A stretch of DNA of 64,000 bases from Williamsia muralis NBRC 105860 (GCF_001598915.1 NZ_BDAP01000003.1:62001-126000); one strand, 5' to 3'. Positions 1-9,632 are shown, numbered from the stretch's first letter. The notes: generated from the letters alone by a model not told the origin. Translations and numbers: made by a program.

Positions 1-534
1 CGTGGCTGGCCGGTGTACGCGATCTCTGCCGTCTCCCACAAGGGCCTCAAGGAACTCACCTACGCACTGGCCGACATGGTGCGCCAGTACCGCATTGACC
101 ATCCGAAACCGGTTGCCAGGCGCCCGGTGATCCGCCCGATCCCCACCGACGACAACGGTTTCTCGGTGATCGCCGATCCCGATCAGCCCGGTGGTTTCAT
201 CGTGCGCGGCACGCGGCCGGAGCGCTGGATCAAGCAGACGCAGTTCGAGAACGACGAAGCCGTCGGATATCTCGCCGACCGACTCAACCGGCTCGGTGTC
301 GAGGCGGAACTGGTCAAGCAAGGCGCCGAGCCCGGCTGCCCGGTCACCATCGGAGACGTGTCCTTCGAGTGGGAACCGCAGACGCCTGTCGCGGAGGACT
401 TCCCCATGAGCGGTCGCGGCACCGATATCCGTCTGGATCGTCCGGAACGCGTCGGTGCCTCCGAGCGCAAGATCGCACGACGGCTGCGGCGCGGCCTCGA
501 TGTGGATGCCGAGGATCCGGACGAACGTGGCTAG
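1..534 (+). CDS. obg: GTPase Obg/CgtA, C-terminal part (5' end outside window)
   Basis: The reading frame is open from base 1, so this is the 3' part of a gene that starts upstream. The visible start of the piece ([17 protein letters not shown]) matches the end of the Obg G domain, where the G5 motif ISAV is followed by a helix. The rest corresponds to the variable actinobacterial Obg C-terminal (OCT) domain. Obg is a ribosome-associated GTPase acting in 50S assembly and stress control. The stop overlaps the proposed GTG start of proB, and obg-proB is the order known in mycobacteria. The product call is firm even though the G1-G3 motifs are not visible. Confidence 0.93.
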   Translation, partial: RGWPVYAISAVSHKGLKELTYALADMVRQYRIDHPKPVARRPVIRPIPTDDNGFSVIADPDQPGGFIVRGTRPERWIKQTQFENDEAVGYLADRLNRLGVEAELVKQGAEPGCPVTIGDVSFEWEPQTPVAEDFPMSGRGTDIRLDRPERVGASERKIARRLRRGLDVDAEDPDERG

Positions 535-1630
535 TGTTACCCGGCAACAGATTTCGGGAGCTCGCAGCGTTGTGGTCAAGATCGGCTCCTCGGCGCTGAC
601 CGAGTTGGCGACCGGCCTGGACACAGGCCGTCTCGATGCCCTCGCCGATGCGATCGAAGCGCGGATGCAGGCCGGTTCGGACGTCATCGTGGTGTCGTCC
701 GGCGCAATCGGAGCGGGTATCGCGCCGTTGGGTCTCAGGAGCCGGCCGAAGGATCTGGCCACCAAGCAGGCCGCGGCCAGCGTCGGTCAGTTGGCCCTCG
801 CGCACGCATGGAACACGTCGTTCGCCCGATACGGTCGCACCGTCGGGCAAGTTCTGCTGACGGCCCATGACATCTCGCTGCGTGCACACCACGCCAATGC
901 GCAGCGCACCCTCGATCGATTGCGGTCTCTCGGCGCGGTCGCGATCGTCAACGAGAACGACACCGTGGCAACCAACGAGATCCGCTTCGGTGACAACGAT
1001 CGGCTGGCGGCTCTGGTGGCGCACCTGGCGGGCGCTGATGCGCTGGTCCTTCTGTCCGATGTCGACGGTCTCTACGACGGGGATCCCCGCAAGGGCAATG
1101 CTTCCATGATCTCGGAGGTCGACGGCCCCGAGGACCTCGACGGTGTGATCGCCGGCACCGGTGGCGCCCTGGGGACCGGCGGCATGGCATCGAAATTGTC
1201 GGCTGCCCGCCTCGCCGCGGATGCCGGGTTGCCGGTGCTGCTGGCAGCGGCGGCCGATGCTGCCGCAGCGCTGACCGATGCCTCGGTCGGTACTGCGTTT
1301 GCGCCTCGACCGCAACGACTTTCGGCGCGCAAGTTCTGGGTGCGGCACGCCGCAGAAGCCAGTGGACGTCTGGTGCTCGATGACGGGGCGGTGCAGGCCG
1401 TTGCCACCGCGCGCCGTTCACTGCTGTCGGCCGGTATCACCGCGGTGTCGGGCCGATTCTATGGTGGCGACGTGGTCGATCTGACGGATAAGTCCGGCCA
1501 CACGATGGCCAGGGGGGTCGTGGCGTACGACGCTACCGAGGTTGCGCAGATGGTGGGCAAGTCGAAGGCCGATCTGCCCCCTGATCTACGACGGCCGGTG
1601 GTTCACGCCGATGATCTCGTCGCGGTCTGA
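527..1630 (+). CDS. proB: glutamate 5-kinase
   Basis: ProB phosphorylates L-glutamate to glutamyl-5-phosphate, the first step of proline synthesis. The protein is about 367 residues, the usual family length. An amino-acid-kinase domain ([10 protein letters not shown] near the N-terminus, [42 protein letters not shown]) is followed by a C-terminal PUA domain from about residue 275. I chose the GTG at 527, which overlaps the obg stop, because an in-frame ATG at 455 would add 24 residues without family character. The 3' end overlaps the 3' end of the convergent SIR2 gene by 45 bp. Confidence 0.94.
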   Translation: MASVTRQQISGARSVVVKIGSSALTELATGLDTGRLDALADAIEARMQAGSDVIVVSSGAIGAGIAPLGLRSRPKDLATKQAAASVGQLALAHAWNTSFARYGRTVGQVLLTAHDISLRAHHANAQRTLDRLRSLGAVAIVNENDTVATNEIRFGDNDRLAALVAHLAGADALVLLSDVDGLYDGDPRKGNASMISEVDGPEDLDGVIAGTGGALGTGGMASKLSAARLAADAGLPVLLAAAADAAAALTDASVGTAFAPRPQRLSARKFWVRHAAEASGRLVLDDGAVQAVATARRSLLSAGITAVSGRFYGGDVVDLTDKSGHTMARGVVAYDATEVAQMVGKSKADLPPDLRRPVVHADDLVAV

Positions 1631-2500
1631 CTCCAGCCACCCGGTTAGCACCTCCGAGCACGAACCGTCGATCTTTATGGTCGCGCACTCGTCGCCGCGA
1701 GTGTGTCCCCGGTTGACGATGGCGATCGGTTTGCCGGTACGCCTGGCGTGTCGAACAAATCTCAGCCCACTCATCACCGTCAGGGATGACCCCAGGACGA
1801 GTACCGCATCGGCGTCATCGACCATCGAATAGCCTTGCTGCACAACTGCTTTCGGGACGCTTTCGCCGAAGTAGACGATGTCTGGTTTGAGTATTCCGCC
1901 GCAGTCCGGACAGTCGAGCATCGCGAAGTCGGTGGTGTCCTCCACAACCACATCGGCGTCAGGGGCCACCTCGATGGCGCCGCGGCCACGAATCCTGCTG
2001 ACGAACTCGGCATTTGCCGGCTCCAGGAGTTCGGCAAGCCTGTGCCGGGAGACCCGGTGTTCGCAGTCGAGGCAACGAACACGCCCGTAGCTGCCGTGGA
2101 GTTCGAGCACGGCGCGGTTGCCGGCCTTGAGGTGGAGCATGTCGACGTTCTGCGTGATCACCCCGCTCACCTTGCCCCGGCGTTCCAAGGCGGCGAGTGC
2201 GCGGTGGCCCGCGTTGGGGACGGCCGCGTCCATGTGACGCCAGCCGAGGTGATTACGTGCCCAGTAGTGGCGGCGGAAGTCGCTCGAACTCAAGAACATC
2301 TCGATGGTCATCGGTGTCCGTGGGGGAGTTCCGGGGCTGCGGTAGTCCGGTATCCCTGAATCCGTCGACATCCCGGCCCCGGTCAGCGCGAGCACACGAC
2401 GTCCGTCGAGGAGCTGTGCCAGCTCGTCGATCCGTTGGGGCAGATCGGGGTCCGGTGCGGTGGGCTGGGCCGGTGTCCAGCGAATGGGGCGGGTTCGCAC
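1586..2500 (-). CDS. SIR2-family NAD-dependent protein deacylase
   Basis: About 304 residues. The Rossmann motif [17 protein letters not shown] binds [11 protein letters not shown] carries the catalytic region, and ELHGSYG supplies the catalytic histidine. A structural zinc site is formed by CLDC and CPDC pairs, and VLGSSLTV is the late NAD-binding strand. The family removes acetyl or longer acyl groups from lysines in the cytoplasm, coupling this to NAD cleavage. The GTG start at 2500 is the outermost; a later start would lose about 20 proline-rich residues. It lies downstream of ectABC on the same strand, separated by a strong stem-loop, so co-transcription is uncertain. Confidence 0.9.
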   Translation of the reverse strand: MRTRPIRWTPAQPTAPDPDLPQRIDELAQLLDGRRVLALTGAGMSTDSGIPDYRSPGTPPRTPMTIEMFLSSSDFRRHYWARNHLGWRHMDAAVPNAGHRALAALERRGKVSGVITQNVDMLHLKAGNRAVLELHGSYGRVRCLDCEHRVSRHRLAELLEPANAEFVSRIRGRGAIEVAPDADVVVEDTTDFAMLDCPDCGGILKPDIVYFGESVPKAVVQQGYSMVDDADAVLVLGSSLTVMSGLRFVRHARRTGKPIAIVNRGHTRGDECATIKIDGSCSEVLTGWLESDRDEIIGVNHRPS

Positions 2501-2543
2501 CTCGTCCAGAATACCCCGACCGCGACAGCACCCCGGTGACGAG

Positions 2544-2573
2544 AACTCGGCACCCCCGTCGGGGTGCCGAGTT
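2544..2573. terminator. perfect 13-bp stem-loop between ectC and the SIR2 gene
   Basis: The arms 2544-2556 and 2561-2573 are fully complementary (13 bp, GC-rich, starting aactcgg) around the tetraloop cgtc. On the plus strand the 3' arm runs into tttctt, and on the minus strand only a short ttctc follows, so it is an intrinsic terminator candidate of the weak-U-tail type common in actinobacteria. Its position, 120 bp beyond the ectC stop, suits termination of ectABC. The remaining spacer 2574-2693 shows nothing else I recognise. Confidence 0.6.
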
Positions 2574-2693
2574 TCTTGCTGGCTCGTCTCGGGTGACGGT
2601 CGGAGGGCCCGGGCATCTGACGCAATCGCACAAGCGCCAGCACAACGCTACCCAGCGAAGCCCGGGTTCAGGGCCCGCCATCCGGCGAACCGG

Positions 2694-3092
2694 TCAGGTG
2701 CCGACGGTGACCAGCGGGTAGACGCCGTTCTCGTCGTGGGTTTCGGTTCCGACCACCGGCGGATTGAACACACAGAGCATGCGAAGCTCGGTGTCAGCGG
2801 TGACCGTATGCCGTTCGTGCCCGTTGAGGAGATACATCGTGCCCGGCCCGAGCGGGTACACCTCGCCGGTCTCGCGATCGGTGAGTGTCCCGGTGCCCGC
2901 CACCAGCCACACCGCTTCGACATGATTGGCGTAGTGGAACTCGTTGACCGAACCTGCCTTGATGGTCGTCTCGTGGAAGGAGAAGCCCACTTTGTCGCCG
3001 CCGAGGACGATGCGCTTGGAGCGCCAATTTCCGTTATCCGCCTCGACATCACGTTCGGTGCCGGTGATTTCCTTGGTGGTACGTACGATCAC
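2694..3092 (-). CDS. ectC: L-ectoine synthase
   Basis: EctC closes N-gamma-acetyl-L-2,4-diaminobutyrate to ectoine, the last step of synthesis of this compatible solute. The 132-residue protein has the single cupin barrel of the family, starting MIVRTTKEI, with metal-binding positions around [10 protein letters not shown] and [12 protein letters not shown] and the second cupin motif [10 protein letters not shown]. It is the third gene of ectA-ectB-ectC, 45 bp after ectB. No ectD hydroxylase gene follows in this window; the next gene downstream is a SIR2 deacylase. Confidence 0.96.
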   Translation of the reverse strand: MIVRTTKEITGTERDVEADNGNWRSKRIVLGGDKVGFSFHETTIKAGSVNEFHYANHVEAVWLVAGTGTLTDRETGEVYPLGPGTMYLLNGHERHTVTADTELRMLCVFNPPVVGTETHDENGVYPLVTVGT

Positions 3093-3137
3093 GTGTAGTC
3101 CTTTCGCGCGCTTGAGTTTTCGTCGAGTCGGGCTGGC

Positions 3138-4415
3138 TCAGGCGCTGAGCACCTCGGCTGTGGCCTGGCCGAGGATCGCCAGCCCCTGATCGAGCTCTTC
3201 GATGGTGATGGTCAGCGGCGGCAGCAACTTGACGACCTGGTCTGACGGGCCGGAGGTCTCGACGAGCAGCCCACGGTCGTACGCGAGTGCGCACACCTTG
3301 CCCGCCTTTTCGGCGTCGTCGAACACCAGTCCTTGGACCATGCCCCGACCGCGGGTCGTGATGCCCTGGTGTGCGCTGCACAGCGAGATGAACGAGTCGC
3401 GGATCCGCTCACCCTTGGCGATGACCTCGTTCTCGAACTTGTCGTCCGACCAGTAGGTCTCGATCGCTTTCTTGGCGGTGACGAAGGCGGGGTTGTTGCC
3501 GCGGAAGGTGCCGTTGTGCTCGCCCGGTGCCCACACGTCGAGGTGCGGCTTGAACAGTGTCAGGGCCATGGGCATTCCGTAGCCGCTGATCGACTTCGAC
3601 ATCGTGACGATGTCGGGCTCGATGCCGGCGATCTCGAACGAGAAGAACGGTCCGGTCCGGCCACAGCCCATCTGGACGTCGTCGACGATCAAGAGGATCT
3701 CGCGCCGCTTGCACAGTTCGGCGAGGGCCCTGAGCCACTCCGGCCGGGCCACGTTGACGCCGCCTTCGCCCTGGACGGTCTCGACGATCACGGCTGCCGG
3801 ACGGTTGAGACCGCTACCCGAGTCGTCGAGAACGCGCTCGAACCAGCTGAAGTCCTCGACGACACCATCGAAGTAGTTGTCGAACGGCATCGGAGTGGCG
3901 TGCACCAGGGGAATACCTGCGCCGGCGCGCTTCATCGAGTTGCCGGTGACCGAGAGTGCTCCCAGGGTCATACCGTGAAATGCGTTGGTGAAGTTGATGA
4001 TCGATGTACGACCGGTCACCTTGCGGGCCAGCTTCAGAGCGCTCTCGACGGTGTTGGCACCGGTGGGTCCGGGGAACTGGACCTTGTAGTCGAGTCCGCG
4101 CGGCAGCAGGATCTTGTCCTGGAATGCCTGCAGGAACTCGCCTTTCGCGACGGTGGACATGTCCAGACCGTGGGTGATGCCGTCGTTCTCGATGTAGTCG
4201 AGCAGGGCCGACTTGAGGATCGGGTTGTTGTGCCCGTAGTTCAATGCACCGGCGCCGGCGAAGAAGTCGAGGTACTGCTTGCCGTCGCGGTCGGTGAGCC
4301 ATGCGCCCTTGGCCTTGGTGAAGATTGCCGGCCAGCCGCGGCTGTAGCTACGAACCTCGGACTCGCGGGTCTCGAAGATGTTGCTGGAAAACGTTTCTTG
4401 GATGGATGCAGTCAT
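3138..4415 (-). CDS. ectB: diaminobutyrate--2-oxoglutarate transaminase
   Basis: EctB is a PLP-dependent class III aminotransferase making L-2,4-diaminobutyrate from aspartate semialdehyde and glutamate, the entry step to ectoine. Visible family features are FFAGAGALNYGHN near the N-terminus, FPGPTGANTVESALKLAR, NAFHGMTLGALS, the cofactor aspartate region IVDDVQMGCGRTG and the Schiff-base lysine in TMSKSISGYG. The ATG at 4415 is preceded by a good ribosome binding site (ggagga at 4426-4431 on the complement), so I prefer it over the upstream GTG-type extension. The protein is about 425 residues, normal for the family. Confidence 0.96.
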   Translation of the reverse strand: MTASIQETFSSNIFETRESEVRSYSRGWPAIFTKAKGAWLTDRDGKQYLDFFAGAGALNYGHNNPILKSALLDYIENDGITHGLDMSTVAKGEFLQAFQDKILLPRGLDYKVQFPGPTGANTVESALKLARKVTGRTSIINFTNAFHGMTLGALSVTGNSMKRAGAGIPLVHATPMPFDNYFDGVVEDFSWFERVLDDSGSGLNRPAAVIVETVQGEGGVNVARPEWLRALAELCKRREILLIVDDVQMGCGRTGPFFSFEIAGIEPDIVTMSKSISGYGMPMALTLFKPHLDVWAPGEHNGTFRGNNPAFVTAKKAIETYWSDDKFENEVIAKGERIRDSFISLCSAHQGITTRGRGMVQGLVFDDAEKAGKVCALAYDRGLLVETSGPSDQVVKLLPPLTITIEELDQGLAILGQATAEVLSA

Positions 4416-4462
4416 GTCTGTCGTGTCCTCCGGGTGTGCCTGAAGCACAGTAGGGTGCGAAA

Positions 4463-4476
4463 AATACAGCTGTATT
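4463..4476. promoter_or_regulatory. 14-bp perfect palindrome between ectA and ectB
   Basis: The sequence aatacagctgtatt is its own reverse complement. It lies in the 159-bp ectA-ectB gap (4416-4574), 48 bp before the ectB start, an unusually wide spacing for ectABC. It could be an operator for an internal ectB promoter or, as RNA, a small hairpin. No bound regulator can be named from sequence alone. Confidence 0.4.
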
Positions 4477-4574
4477 CCAACTGGTGCCGATGTGGCGGCC
4501 GGGTCGGTCCCGGCTCTGCCGTGAAGTGACCACGGGTAGCGGTGGTCGGATGCGGTGTTGCTAACCGCGACAGA

Positions 4575-5102
4575 TCATCTCGAGCGTCGCGGTGCGACGG
4601 CGTACAGATCTTCTGGTTCGTGGTCGTCCGGGAAGTCGGCAGGGGAGAAGAAGCTCTCCTTGGTGATGCTCATGCCGCGACGTTCGGCCAGGGCGGTGAA
4701 CAGGGCCACCGACGCCTCGTTGTCCGGACTGATCGTTGTGTGCAGGGTGGTGATGCCGCGCGGCTCCAGCCGATCCATCAACTGGGACAGCATTTTTCCG
4801 GCGAGACCGAGCCCCCGTTGGTCGGCGTCGACAGCGACCTGCCAGACCATCACCACATCGGGGAGTTCGGGGCGAAGGTAACCGGTGACAAAGCCGACGA
4901 CGCGTCCGTCCACTTCGGCGACCACCGATGTCTCGGCGTAATCCTTGCACCACAAAAGGTAGGCGTAACTCGAGTTCAGATCGAGAACTTGCGAGTCACG
5001 GGCGATTTCCCAGAGCCGGACTCCGTCGGAAACCTTTGGCGAACGAAATGCCACCGCGTCCGGCGCGGCGGTTAGGGTAGCGCTGATCTGAGTTGGGCTC
5101 AT
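4575..5102 (-). CDS. ectA: L-2,4-diaminobutyrate N-gamma-acetyltransferase
   Basis: EctA acetylates diaminobutyrate with acetyl-CoA, the middle step of ectoine synthesis. The 175-residue protein is a GNAT fold: N-terminal FRSPKVSDGVRLWEI, the substrate region LDLNSSYAYLLWCKDY typical of EctA, and the acetyl-CoA motif VAVDADQRGLGLAGKML. It is the first gene of the minus-strand ectABC operon and is divergent from rsmD across a 189-bp region holding a perfect CRP/GlxR-like palindrome. Ectoine genes normally respond to osmotic stress; here a cAMP-receptor input is suggested by sequence. Confidence 0.96.
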   Translation of the reverse strand: MSPTQISATLTAAPDAVAFRSPKVSDGVRLWEIARDSQVLDLNSSYAYLLWCKDYAETSVVAEVDGRVVGFVTGYLRPELPDVVMVWQVAVDADQRGLGLAGKMLSQLMDRLEPRGITTLHTTISPDNEASVALFTALAERRGMSITKESFFSPADFPDDHEPEDLYAVAPRRSR

Positions 5103-5171
5103 ATCGAATTTGAAGTTAACAACGTGTCACACCAAAGTCACCCGGTTGTCGAAATTGGTCGCAAAAGCGCC

Positions 5172-5233
5172 GGTATAAGCCCTGTTCAACCCCGGTTTGT
5201 GAGGTGGCTCACAAAAACTTGCAGGCTGCAAGT
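5172..5233 (-). promoter_or_regulatory. candidate CRP/GlxR-activated ectA promoter region
   Basis: A perfect inverted repeat tttgtga-ggtggc-tcacaaa spans 5196-5215 and contains TGTGA-N6-TCACA, the consensus of the CRP family including GlxR and mycobacterial Crp. Beside it, acttgca-ggc-tgcaagt (5217-5233) is a second perfect repeat. Reading toward ectA, a -10-like TATACC lies at 5172-5177; a start about 7 bp beyond would put the CRP centre near -41, the class II activator position. rsmD starts at 5292 on the other side, so its transcription might also be affected. Confidence 0.6.
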
Positions 5234-5291
5234 AGTTGGGCCGCCCGACCCGGGTTCCGGGGCCGGGCCGGACACCCGAAACAATGGACGC

Positions 5292-5852
5292 ATGACCCGC
5301 ATCATCGCCGGCTCGGCCCGCGGTCGCCGACTGTCGGTGCCCGCCGCCGGCACCCGGCCGACCACCGACCGGGTGCGGGAATCGATGTTCAACATCTTGG
5401 CGGCCCGCATCGACTTCACCGGGCTGATCGTGCTCGATCTGTTCGCCGGAAGCGGTGCGCTGGGGCTCGAGGCGTTGTCGCGGGGGGCCGAATCGGTGAC
5501 GTTCGTGGAGGCCGATGCCAAAGCGGTGAAGACCATCGAGGCGAATATCAGGGCGTCGGGGTTGTCGGGCGGGCGGGTGATCCGCCGCCGAGCGGCTGAA
5601 CATCTCGAGCGCAGCGGCGGTGCCTACGACCTCGTGCTCGCCGATCCGCCCTACGATCTGCCCGAAGATGAGGTTGCGCACCTGGTTCGGCAGCTCGCGG
5701 ACGGGGCGGTCTCCGACGGGGGACTGGTCGTGCTGGAGCGCGCTGCTCGCGCGGCTGACACCTGGTGGCCGTCCGAGTTCGATGACGTCCTCATCCGCCG
5801 GTATGGGGAAACCCGGGTCGAGGTTGCCCTGTACCGCCCGCCACATGGGTGA
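5292..5852 (+). CDS. rsmD: 16S rRNA (guanine(966)-N2)-methyltransferase
   Basis: RsmD methylates G966 of 16S rRNA using S-adenosylmethionine. About 186 residues. Family motifs are MTRIIAGSARGRRL at the N-terminus, RPTTDRVRESMFNIL, the SAM-binding loop VLDLFAGSGALGLEALSRGA and the catalytic DPPY motif (LVLADPPYDLP). The ATG at 5292 begins exactly at the conserved N-terminus; an ORF extension back to 5124 would cross the regulatory palindromes and is rejected. coaD follows 33 bp later, the usual actinobacterial pair. Confidence 0.95.
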   Translation: MTRIIAGSARGRRLSVPAAGTRPTTDRVRESMFNILAARIDFTGLIVLDLFAGSGALGLEALSRGAESVTFVEADAKAVKTIEANIRASGLSGGRVIRRRAAEHLERSGGAYDLVLADPPYDLPEDEVAHLVRQLADGAVSDGGLVVLERAARAADTWWPSEFDDVLIRRYGETRVEVALYRPPHG

Positions 5853-5885
5853 GTCGGCTGCCCGCAGGCTGATAACTTGACTCCC

Positions 5886-6365
5886 ATGTCGGGAGCTGTT
5901 TGTCCGGGTTCATTCGACCCGGTGACCTCGGGTCATCTGTTCGTCTTCGAGCGGGCTGCCGCCCGGTTCGATGAGCTGGTGATCACCGTGATGGTCAATC
6001 CGAAGAAGAGTGGTCTCTTCACGATCCCCGAACGCATTGCTCTCCTGAGGGAGACCACCTCGCACCTGCCCAACGTTCGGGTCGACAGCTGGCAGGGATT
6101 GCTCGTGGACTATGTGCGTTCGCAGGGGATGGACACGATCGTGAAGGGCCTGCGCGGCGCCGTGGACTTCGAGTACGAGCTGCCGATGGCGCAGATGAAC
6201 CGGGATCTCACCGGGGCCGAGACCATTTTCATGCTGACCGACCCGCGTCTGGCCCATGTCTCGAGCTCGCTGGTGAAGGAAGTCGCCACCCTCGGTGGAC
6301 CGGTCAGCGAGTTCCTGCCGCCGGTGGTCCACGAACAACTGCTCGCCAAACTCTCCGCTCGTTGA
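5886..6365 (+). CDS. coaD: phosphopantetheine adenylyltransferase
   Basis: CoaD transfers AMP to 4'-phosphopantetheine, the penultimate step of coenzyme A synthesis. The 159-residue protein has the nucleotidyltransferase motif [13 protein letters not shown] (T/HxGH type), [19 protein letters not shown] for substrate binding, and the ISSS-like [10 protein letters not shown] near the C-terminus. The ATG at 5886 is preferred over a TTG nine bases earlier. The spacer after it (6366-6553) has no gene; a TTGACG at 6433-6438 could be part of a promoter for the next gene but no well-spaced -10 is seen. Confidence 0.96.
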   Translation: MSGAVCPGSFDPVTSGHLFVFERAAARFDELVITVMVNPKKSGLFTIPERIALLRETTSHLPNVRVDSWQGLLVDYVRSQGMDTIVKGLRGAVDFEYELPMAQMNRDLTGAETIFMLTDPRLAHVSSSLVKEVATLGGPVSEFLPPVVHEQLLAKLSAR

Positions 6366-6553
6366 CCGGCCGGTCCAGGCAGGCCGCCGAGCGGGACAGA
6401 TCCTGGTTTGGTATCACGACACGCCCCGCAGGTTGACGAGTCTCAGGCGTACCAGTGGGCACAATAGTCACAGAATTAACACCAACCACTGTTTGCACGC
6501 GGGTGGGGACTTGATGGTCACCGGCCGATGTCGCGACGAGGAGTGAGGTAGCT

Positions 6554-7327
6554 GTGTACCGGGTATTCGAAGCGCTGGATGAGTTGGGCGCCATCGTCGA
6601 AGAAGCGCGCAGTGTGCCGATGACTGCGGGTTGCGTGGTCCCCAGAGGCGACGTGCTCGAATTGCTCGACGACGTCAAGGACGCGATCCCCGGTGACCTC
6701 GACGACGCGCAGGACGTCCTCGATCAGCGCGACAAGCTGATCGGCGACGCGCGGATGCGGGCCGACACCCTCGTCGGTGAGGCCACCGCGGAGTCCGATT
6801 CGTTGCTGGCGCATTCGCGTGCAGAGGCCGATCGCCTCCTGTCGGAGGCAAAAGCGCAGGCCGACCGCATGGTTGCCGAGGCGCAGTCGCACTCGGGACA
6901 ACTGCTCGCGGACGCCACTGCCGAAGCCGAACGGGTGGCATCGGCGGCCCATCGTGAGTACGAGTCCGTGACCGGTCGTGCGCACGCCGAGGCCGAACGC
7001 ATGATCGCCTCGGGCAACGCGAACTACGAGCGCTCGGTGGCCGAGGGCATCGCCGAGCAGCAACGGCTCGTCTCCGAGACCGAGGTGGTCCAGGCTGCCC
7101 GTGCCGAGTCCGAGCGGGTCATCGACGCGGCACACGTCGAGTCCGATCGTCTGCGCGGCGAATGCGACATCTACGTGGACAACAAATTGGCCGAGTTCGA
7201 GGAACTCCTCACCGGGACGATCCGCTCGGTCAATCGTGGTCGGCAACAGCTCCGGACAGGCGCAGGCGTGCACGACTACGCCGAGCATGTTCACCGTGGG
7301 GATTTCGGCACCGGAATGGCGGTCTGA
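6554..7327 (+). CDS. DivIVA-like coiled-coil protein of unknown role
   Basis: About 257 residues starting at GTG. After a short N-terminal part (VYRVFEALDELGAIVEEA), nearly the whole protein is a repetitive alanine/glutamate-rich coiled coil with heptad-like units such as AEADRLLSEAKAQADRMVAEA. This resembles the M. tuberculosis Rv2927c family that sits at the same place, upstream of the DUF177-rnc-fpg genes. DivIVA/Wag31-type proteins scaffold polar growth and septation; a similar cytoskeletal or cell-division function here is an inference. No signal peptide or membrane segment is seen. Confidence 0.75.
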   Translation: MYRVFEALDELGAIVEEARSVPMTAGCVVPRGDVLELLDDVKDAIPGDLDDAQDVLDQRDKLIGDARMRADTLVGEATAESDSLLAHSRAEADRLLSEAKAQADRMVAEAQSHSGQLLADATAEAERVASAAHREYESVTGRAHAEAERMIASGNANYERSVAEGIAEQQRLVSETEVVQAARAESERVIDAAHVESDRLRGECDIYVDNKLAEFEELLTGTIRSVNRGRQQLRTGAGVHDYAEHVHRGDFGTGMAV

Positions 7328-7405
7328 CCACCGCGTCTTGATCGGCGGCGCGGCGCGGCGTCAGGATTGTCGCATGCAGTGATCAGGGGCGTATCGTGGT
7401 TCCCT

Positions 7406-7993
7406 GTGTCGCAGCGTGAGAGTAATTCAACCCGCCACGATCGCCCCGCCACCGGCCCGTTCAGTCTGGACATTCGCAGTCTCGGACGACGTGCCGGTTC
7501 GATGCAGGAGGTGCATCGTGCCATCACCTCTGCCCCTCGCATCGGGCTGGACATGATCGCGATCCCGGCCGGCAGTGACATCGACCTCGACTTGCGGCTC
7601 GAAGCCGTGTCCGAGGGTGTTCTGGTCACCGGGTGCGTCAGTGGTGAAACCGAAGGGCAATGTGTTCGCTGCCTGGAGCCGATCGCGGGAACGTCGAGCG
7701 TCTATCTGACCGAACTGTTCGCCTATCCGGACAGTGTGACCGACGAGACCACCGACGCCGACGAGGTACATCGCATCGTCGATGACACCATCGATCTCGA
7801 ACAGGCCATCGTCGACGCGGTGGCGCTCGACCTCCCCAATACGCCGCTGTGCTCGCCTGACTGCCCCGGGCTGTGTCCCGAATGCGGTGTACGCCTGGCC
7901 GTTGCGGACCCCGGCCATCACCACGACAAGATCGACCCGCGGTGGGCTGGTCTTGCCGCGAAGTTCGCCGAGGAACCCGAGTCGAAGAAGTGA
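7406..7993 (+). CDS. YceD/DUF177 domain protein
   Basis: About 195 residues. The N-terminal part ([15 protein letters not shown]) and a central CVRCLEP motif, followed by [13 protein letters not shown] near the C-terminus, are typical of the DUF177 (YceD-like) family. In many bacteria this gene accompanies rpmF and is linked to 23S rRNA processing or ribosome assembly; the paired cysteines suggest metal binding. I chose the GTG at 7406; a TTG at 7367 is possible. Its stop overlaps the rnc GTG start by 4 bp, so the two are translationally coupled. Confidence 0.85.
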   Translation: MSQRESNSTRHDRPATGPFSLDIRSLGRRAGSMQEVHRAITSAPRIGLDMIAIPAGSDIDLDLRLEAVSEGVLVTGCVSGETEGQCVRCLEPIAGTSSVYLTELFAYPDSVTDETTDADEVHRIVDDTIDLEQAIVDAVALDLPNTPLCSPDCPGLCPECGVRLAVADPGHHHDKIDPRWAGLAAKFAEEPESKK

Positions 7994-8724
7994 CCGAAAC
8001 CGACCGTGGTGCCGCGCAAGTGCACTCCGATCATGCCTATCTGCTTGCCGCACTGGATATTTCCCTGTCCGATGAGATGCTCACCCTGGCTCTGACCCAT
8101 CGTTCCTACGCGTACGAACACGGTCGCCTGCCGACCAACGAACGGCTGGAGTTCCTCGGTGATTCGGTGTTGGGGGTGGTGATCACCGAGCAGCTGTACC
8201 GCACCCATCCCGATCGCCCCGAAGGCGAGCTGGCCAAGATCCGGGCGAGTGTGGTGAACATGCACGCCCTCGCCGATGTCGCGCGTGGACTCGGACCCGG
8301 CGGGCTGGGAGCTCACCTACGTCTGGGCCGCGGTGAAGAGATGACCGGTGGCCGGAACAAGGCCAGCATCCTGGCCGACGGCATGGAGGCGTTGATCGGT
8401 GCGGTCCATCTCGAGCACGGTCTCGAAACCGCTCGCGCGACCGTCCTGAAGCTTTTCGAGCCGGCACTGAACCGGTCTGCCGCCCTGGGCGCCGGACTCG
8501 ACTGGAAGACCTCGTTGCAGGAACTGACCGCCGAGAAGGGACTGGGGGTGCCTGCCTACCAGATCACCTCGACCGGACCGGATCATTGCAAGGAGTTCAC
8601 CGCGACGGTGGTTGTCGCGGGTGACCCGATGGGGTCAGGAGTCGGGCGGACCAAGAAAGAAGCCGAGCAACTCGCGGCCTCGACGGCCTGGAAGGCGATC
8701 TCCGGATCCGGAGACGATGCCTGA
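7990..8724 (+). CDS. rnc: ribonuclease III
   Basis: RNase III cuts double-stranded RNA, including rRNA precursors. About 244 residues. The signature [12 protein letters not shown] holds catalytic acidic residues, with the second acidic cluster at [12 protein letters not shown]-terminal double-stranded RNA-binding domain begins around residue 167 ([14 protein letters not shown]) and ends with [14 protein letters not shown]. The GTG at 7990 overlaps the previous stop; the reading frame is open further upstream but that part is a shadow of the DUF177 gene. fpg starts inside its last codons. Confidence 0.95.
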   Translation: MTETDRGAAQVHSDHAYLLAALDISLSDEMLTLALTHRSYAYEHGRLPTNERLEFLGDSVLGVVITEQLYRTHPDRPEGELAKIRASVVNMHALADVARGLGPGGLGAHLRLGRGEEMTGGRNKASILADGMEALIGAVHLEHGLETARATVLKLFEPALNRSAALGAGLDWKTSLQELTAEKGLGVPAYQITSTGPDHCKEFTATVVVAGDPMGSGVGRTKKEAEQLAASTAWKAISGSGDDA

Positions 8725-9604
8725 ACTGCCCGAGGTGGAGGTCGTTCGGCGCGGTCTGCTCGCCCACGTGGTCGGTCGGCGCATCGTCTCCGTTGACGTC
8801 CTGCACCCAAGGGCGGTCCGGCGGCATCTGGGCGGTCCACTCGACTTGACCGGCCTGCTGTCCGGGGCGACCGTCACGGCTGCGCGTCGTCGCGGCAAAT
8901 ACCTGTGGCTGCAAGCGGACCCGTCCGGTGGCGCCGACGCACTGGCTCTTGTCGTGCACCTGGGAATGAGCGGTCAGATGCTGGTGCAGGCCGCCGGTGC
9001 CGAGGACGAGAAACACCTGCGAATCCGGGCGACACTCGACGATGGCAAGGAACTCCGGTTTGTCGACCAACGCACATTCGGCGGCTGGATGGTCGACGAC
9101 CTGGTCGAGCTGCCGTCTCATCGTTCGACCACCGGAGGGCCAGGGCCGGCGTCGATCACGCACATCGCGCCCGATCCGTTTGACCCGGACTACGACCCCG
9201 ATGCCGTTGTCCGGCTGCTCAAGGCCAAGCACACCGAGGTCAAACGTGCGCTGCTGGATCAGACCGTGGTGTCGGGTGTGGGCAACATCTATGCCGACGA
9301 GGCATTGTGGCTCAGCAAGATTCATGGCAGGCGGCTCACCGACAAGTTGAGCGCCAAGGCATTACGGTCGGTGCTCGACAACGCCAAGGACGTGATGGAG
9401 CGAGCACTCGATCAAGGTGGTACGTCATTCGACGCCTTGTACGTCAACGTCAACGGACAGTCGGGCTACTTCGAACGCTCACTGAACGCCTACGGGCGTG
9501 AAGGGGAGGCCTGTCGTCGTTGCGGCGCGACGATGCGCCGAGAGGCGTTCATGAACCGCAGCTCGTTCAGTTGCCCACGCTGCCAGGTGCGTCCACGCAT
9601 CTAG
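8717..9604 (+). CDS. mutM: formamidopyrimidine-DNA glycosylase (Fpg/MutM)
   Basis: Fpg removes 8-oxoguanine and formamidopyrimidines from DNA and nicks the strand. The 295-residue protein starts [14 protein letters not shown], giving the catalytic Pro2 and Glu3 after removal of Met. RRRGKYLWL carries the conserved lysine, [10 protein letters not shown] the helix-two-turn-helix, and the C-terminal zinc finger is CRRCG with CPRCQ. The start overlaps rnc by 8 bp. In M. tuberculosis the next gene is an OsmC-like protein; here about 8.7 kb of nitroreductase and kdp genes intervene. Confidence 0.96.
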   Translation: MPELPEVEVVRRGLLAHVVGRRIVSVDVLHPRAVRRHLGGPLDLTGLLSGATVTAARRRGKYLWLQADPSGGADALALVVHLGMSGQMLVQAAGAEDEKHLRIRATLDDGKELRFVDQRTFGGWMVDDLVELPSHRSTTGGPGPASITHIAPDPFDPDYDPDAVVRLLKAKHTEVKRALLDQTVVSGVGNIYADEALWLSKIHGRRLTDKLSAKALRSVLDNAKDVMERALDQGGTSFDALYVNVNGQSGYFERSLNAYGREGEACRRCGATMRREAFMNRSSFSCPRCQVRPRI

Positions 9605-9632
9605 ACCGTGATGGCTAGGGCATCATCGGGGC

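Noticed and set aside
5124-5291. N-terminal extension of rsmD back to 5124
   Set aside because: It would translate through the CRP-type palindromes and lacks similarity to RsmD; ATG 5292 fits the family N-terminus.
6433-6465. Sigma-A promoter (ttgacg ... cacaat) before the coiled-coil gene
   Set aside because: The spacing of about 21 bp between the elements is too long for a confident call.
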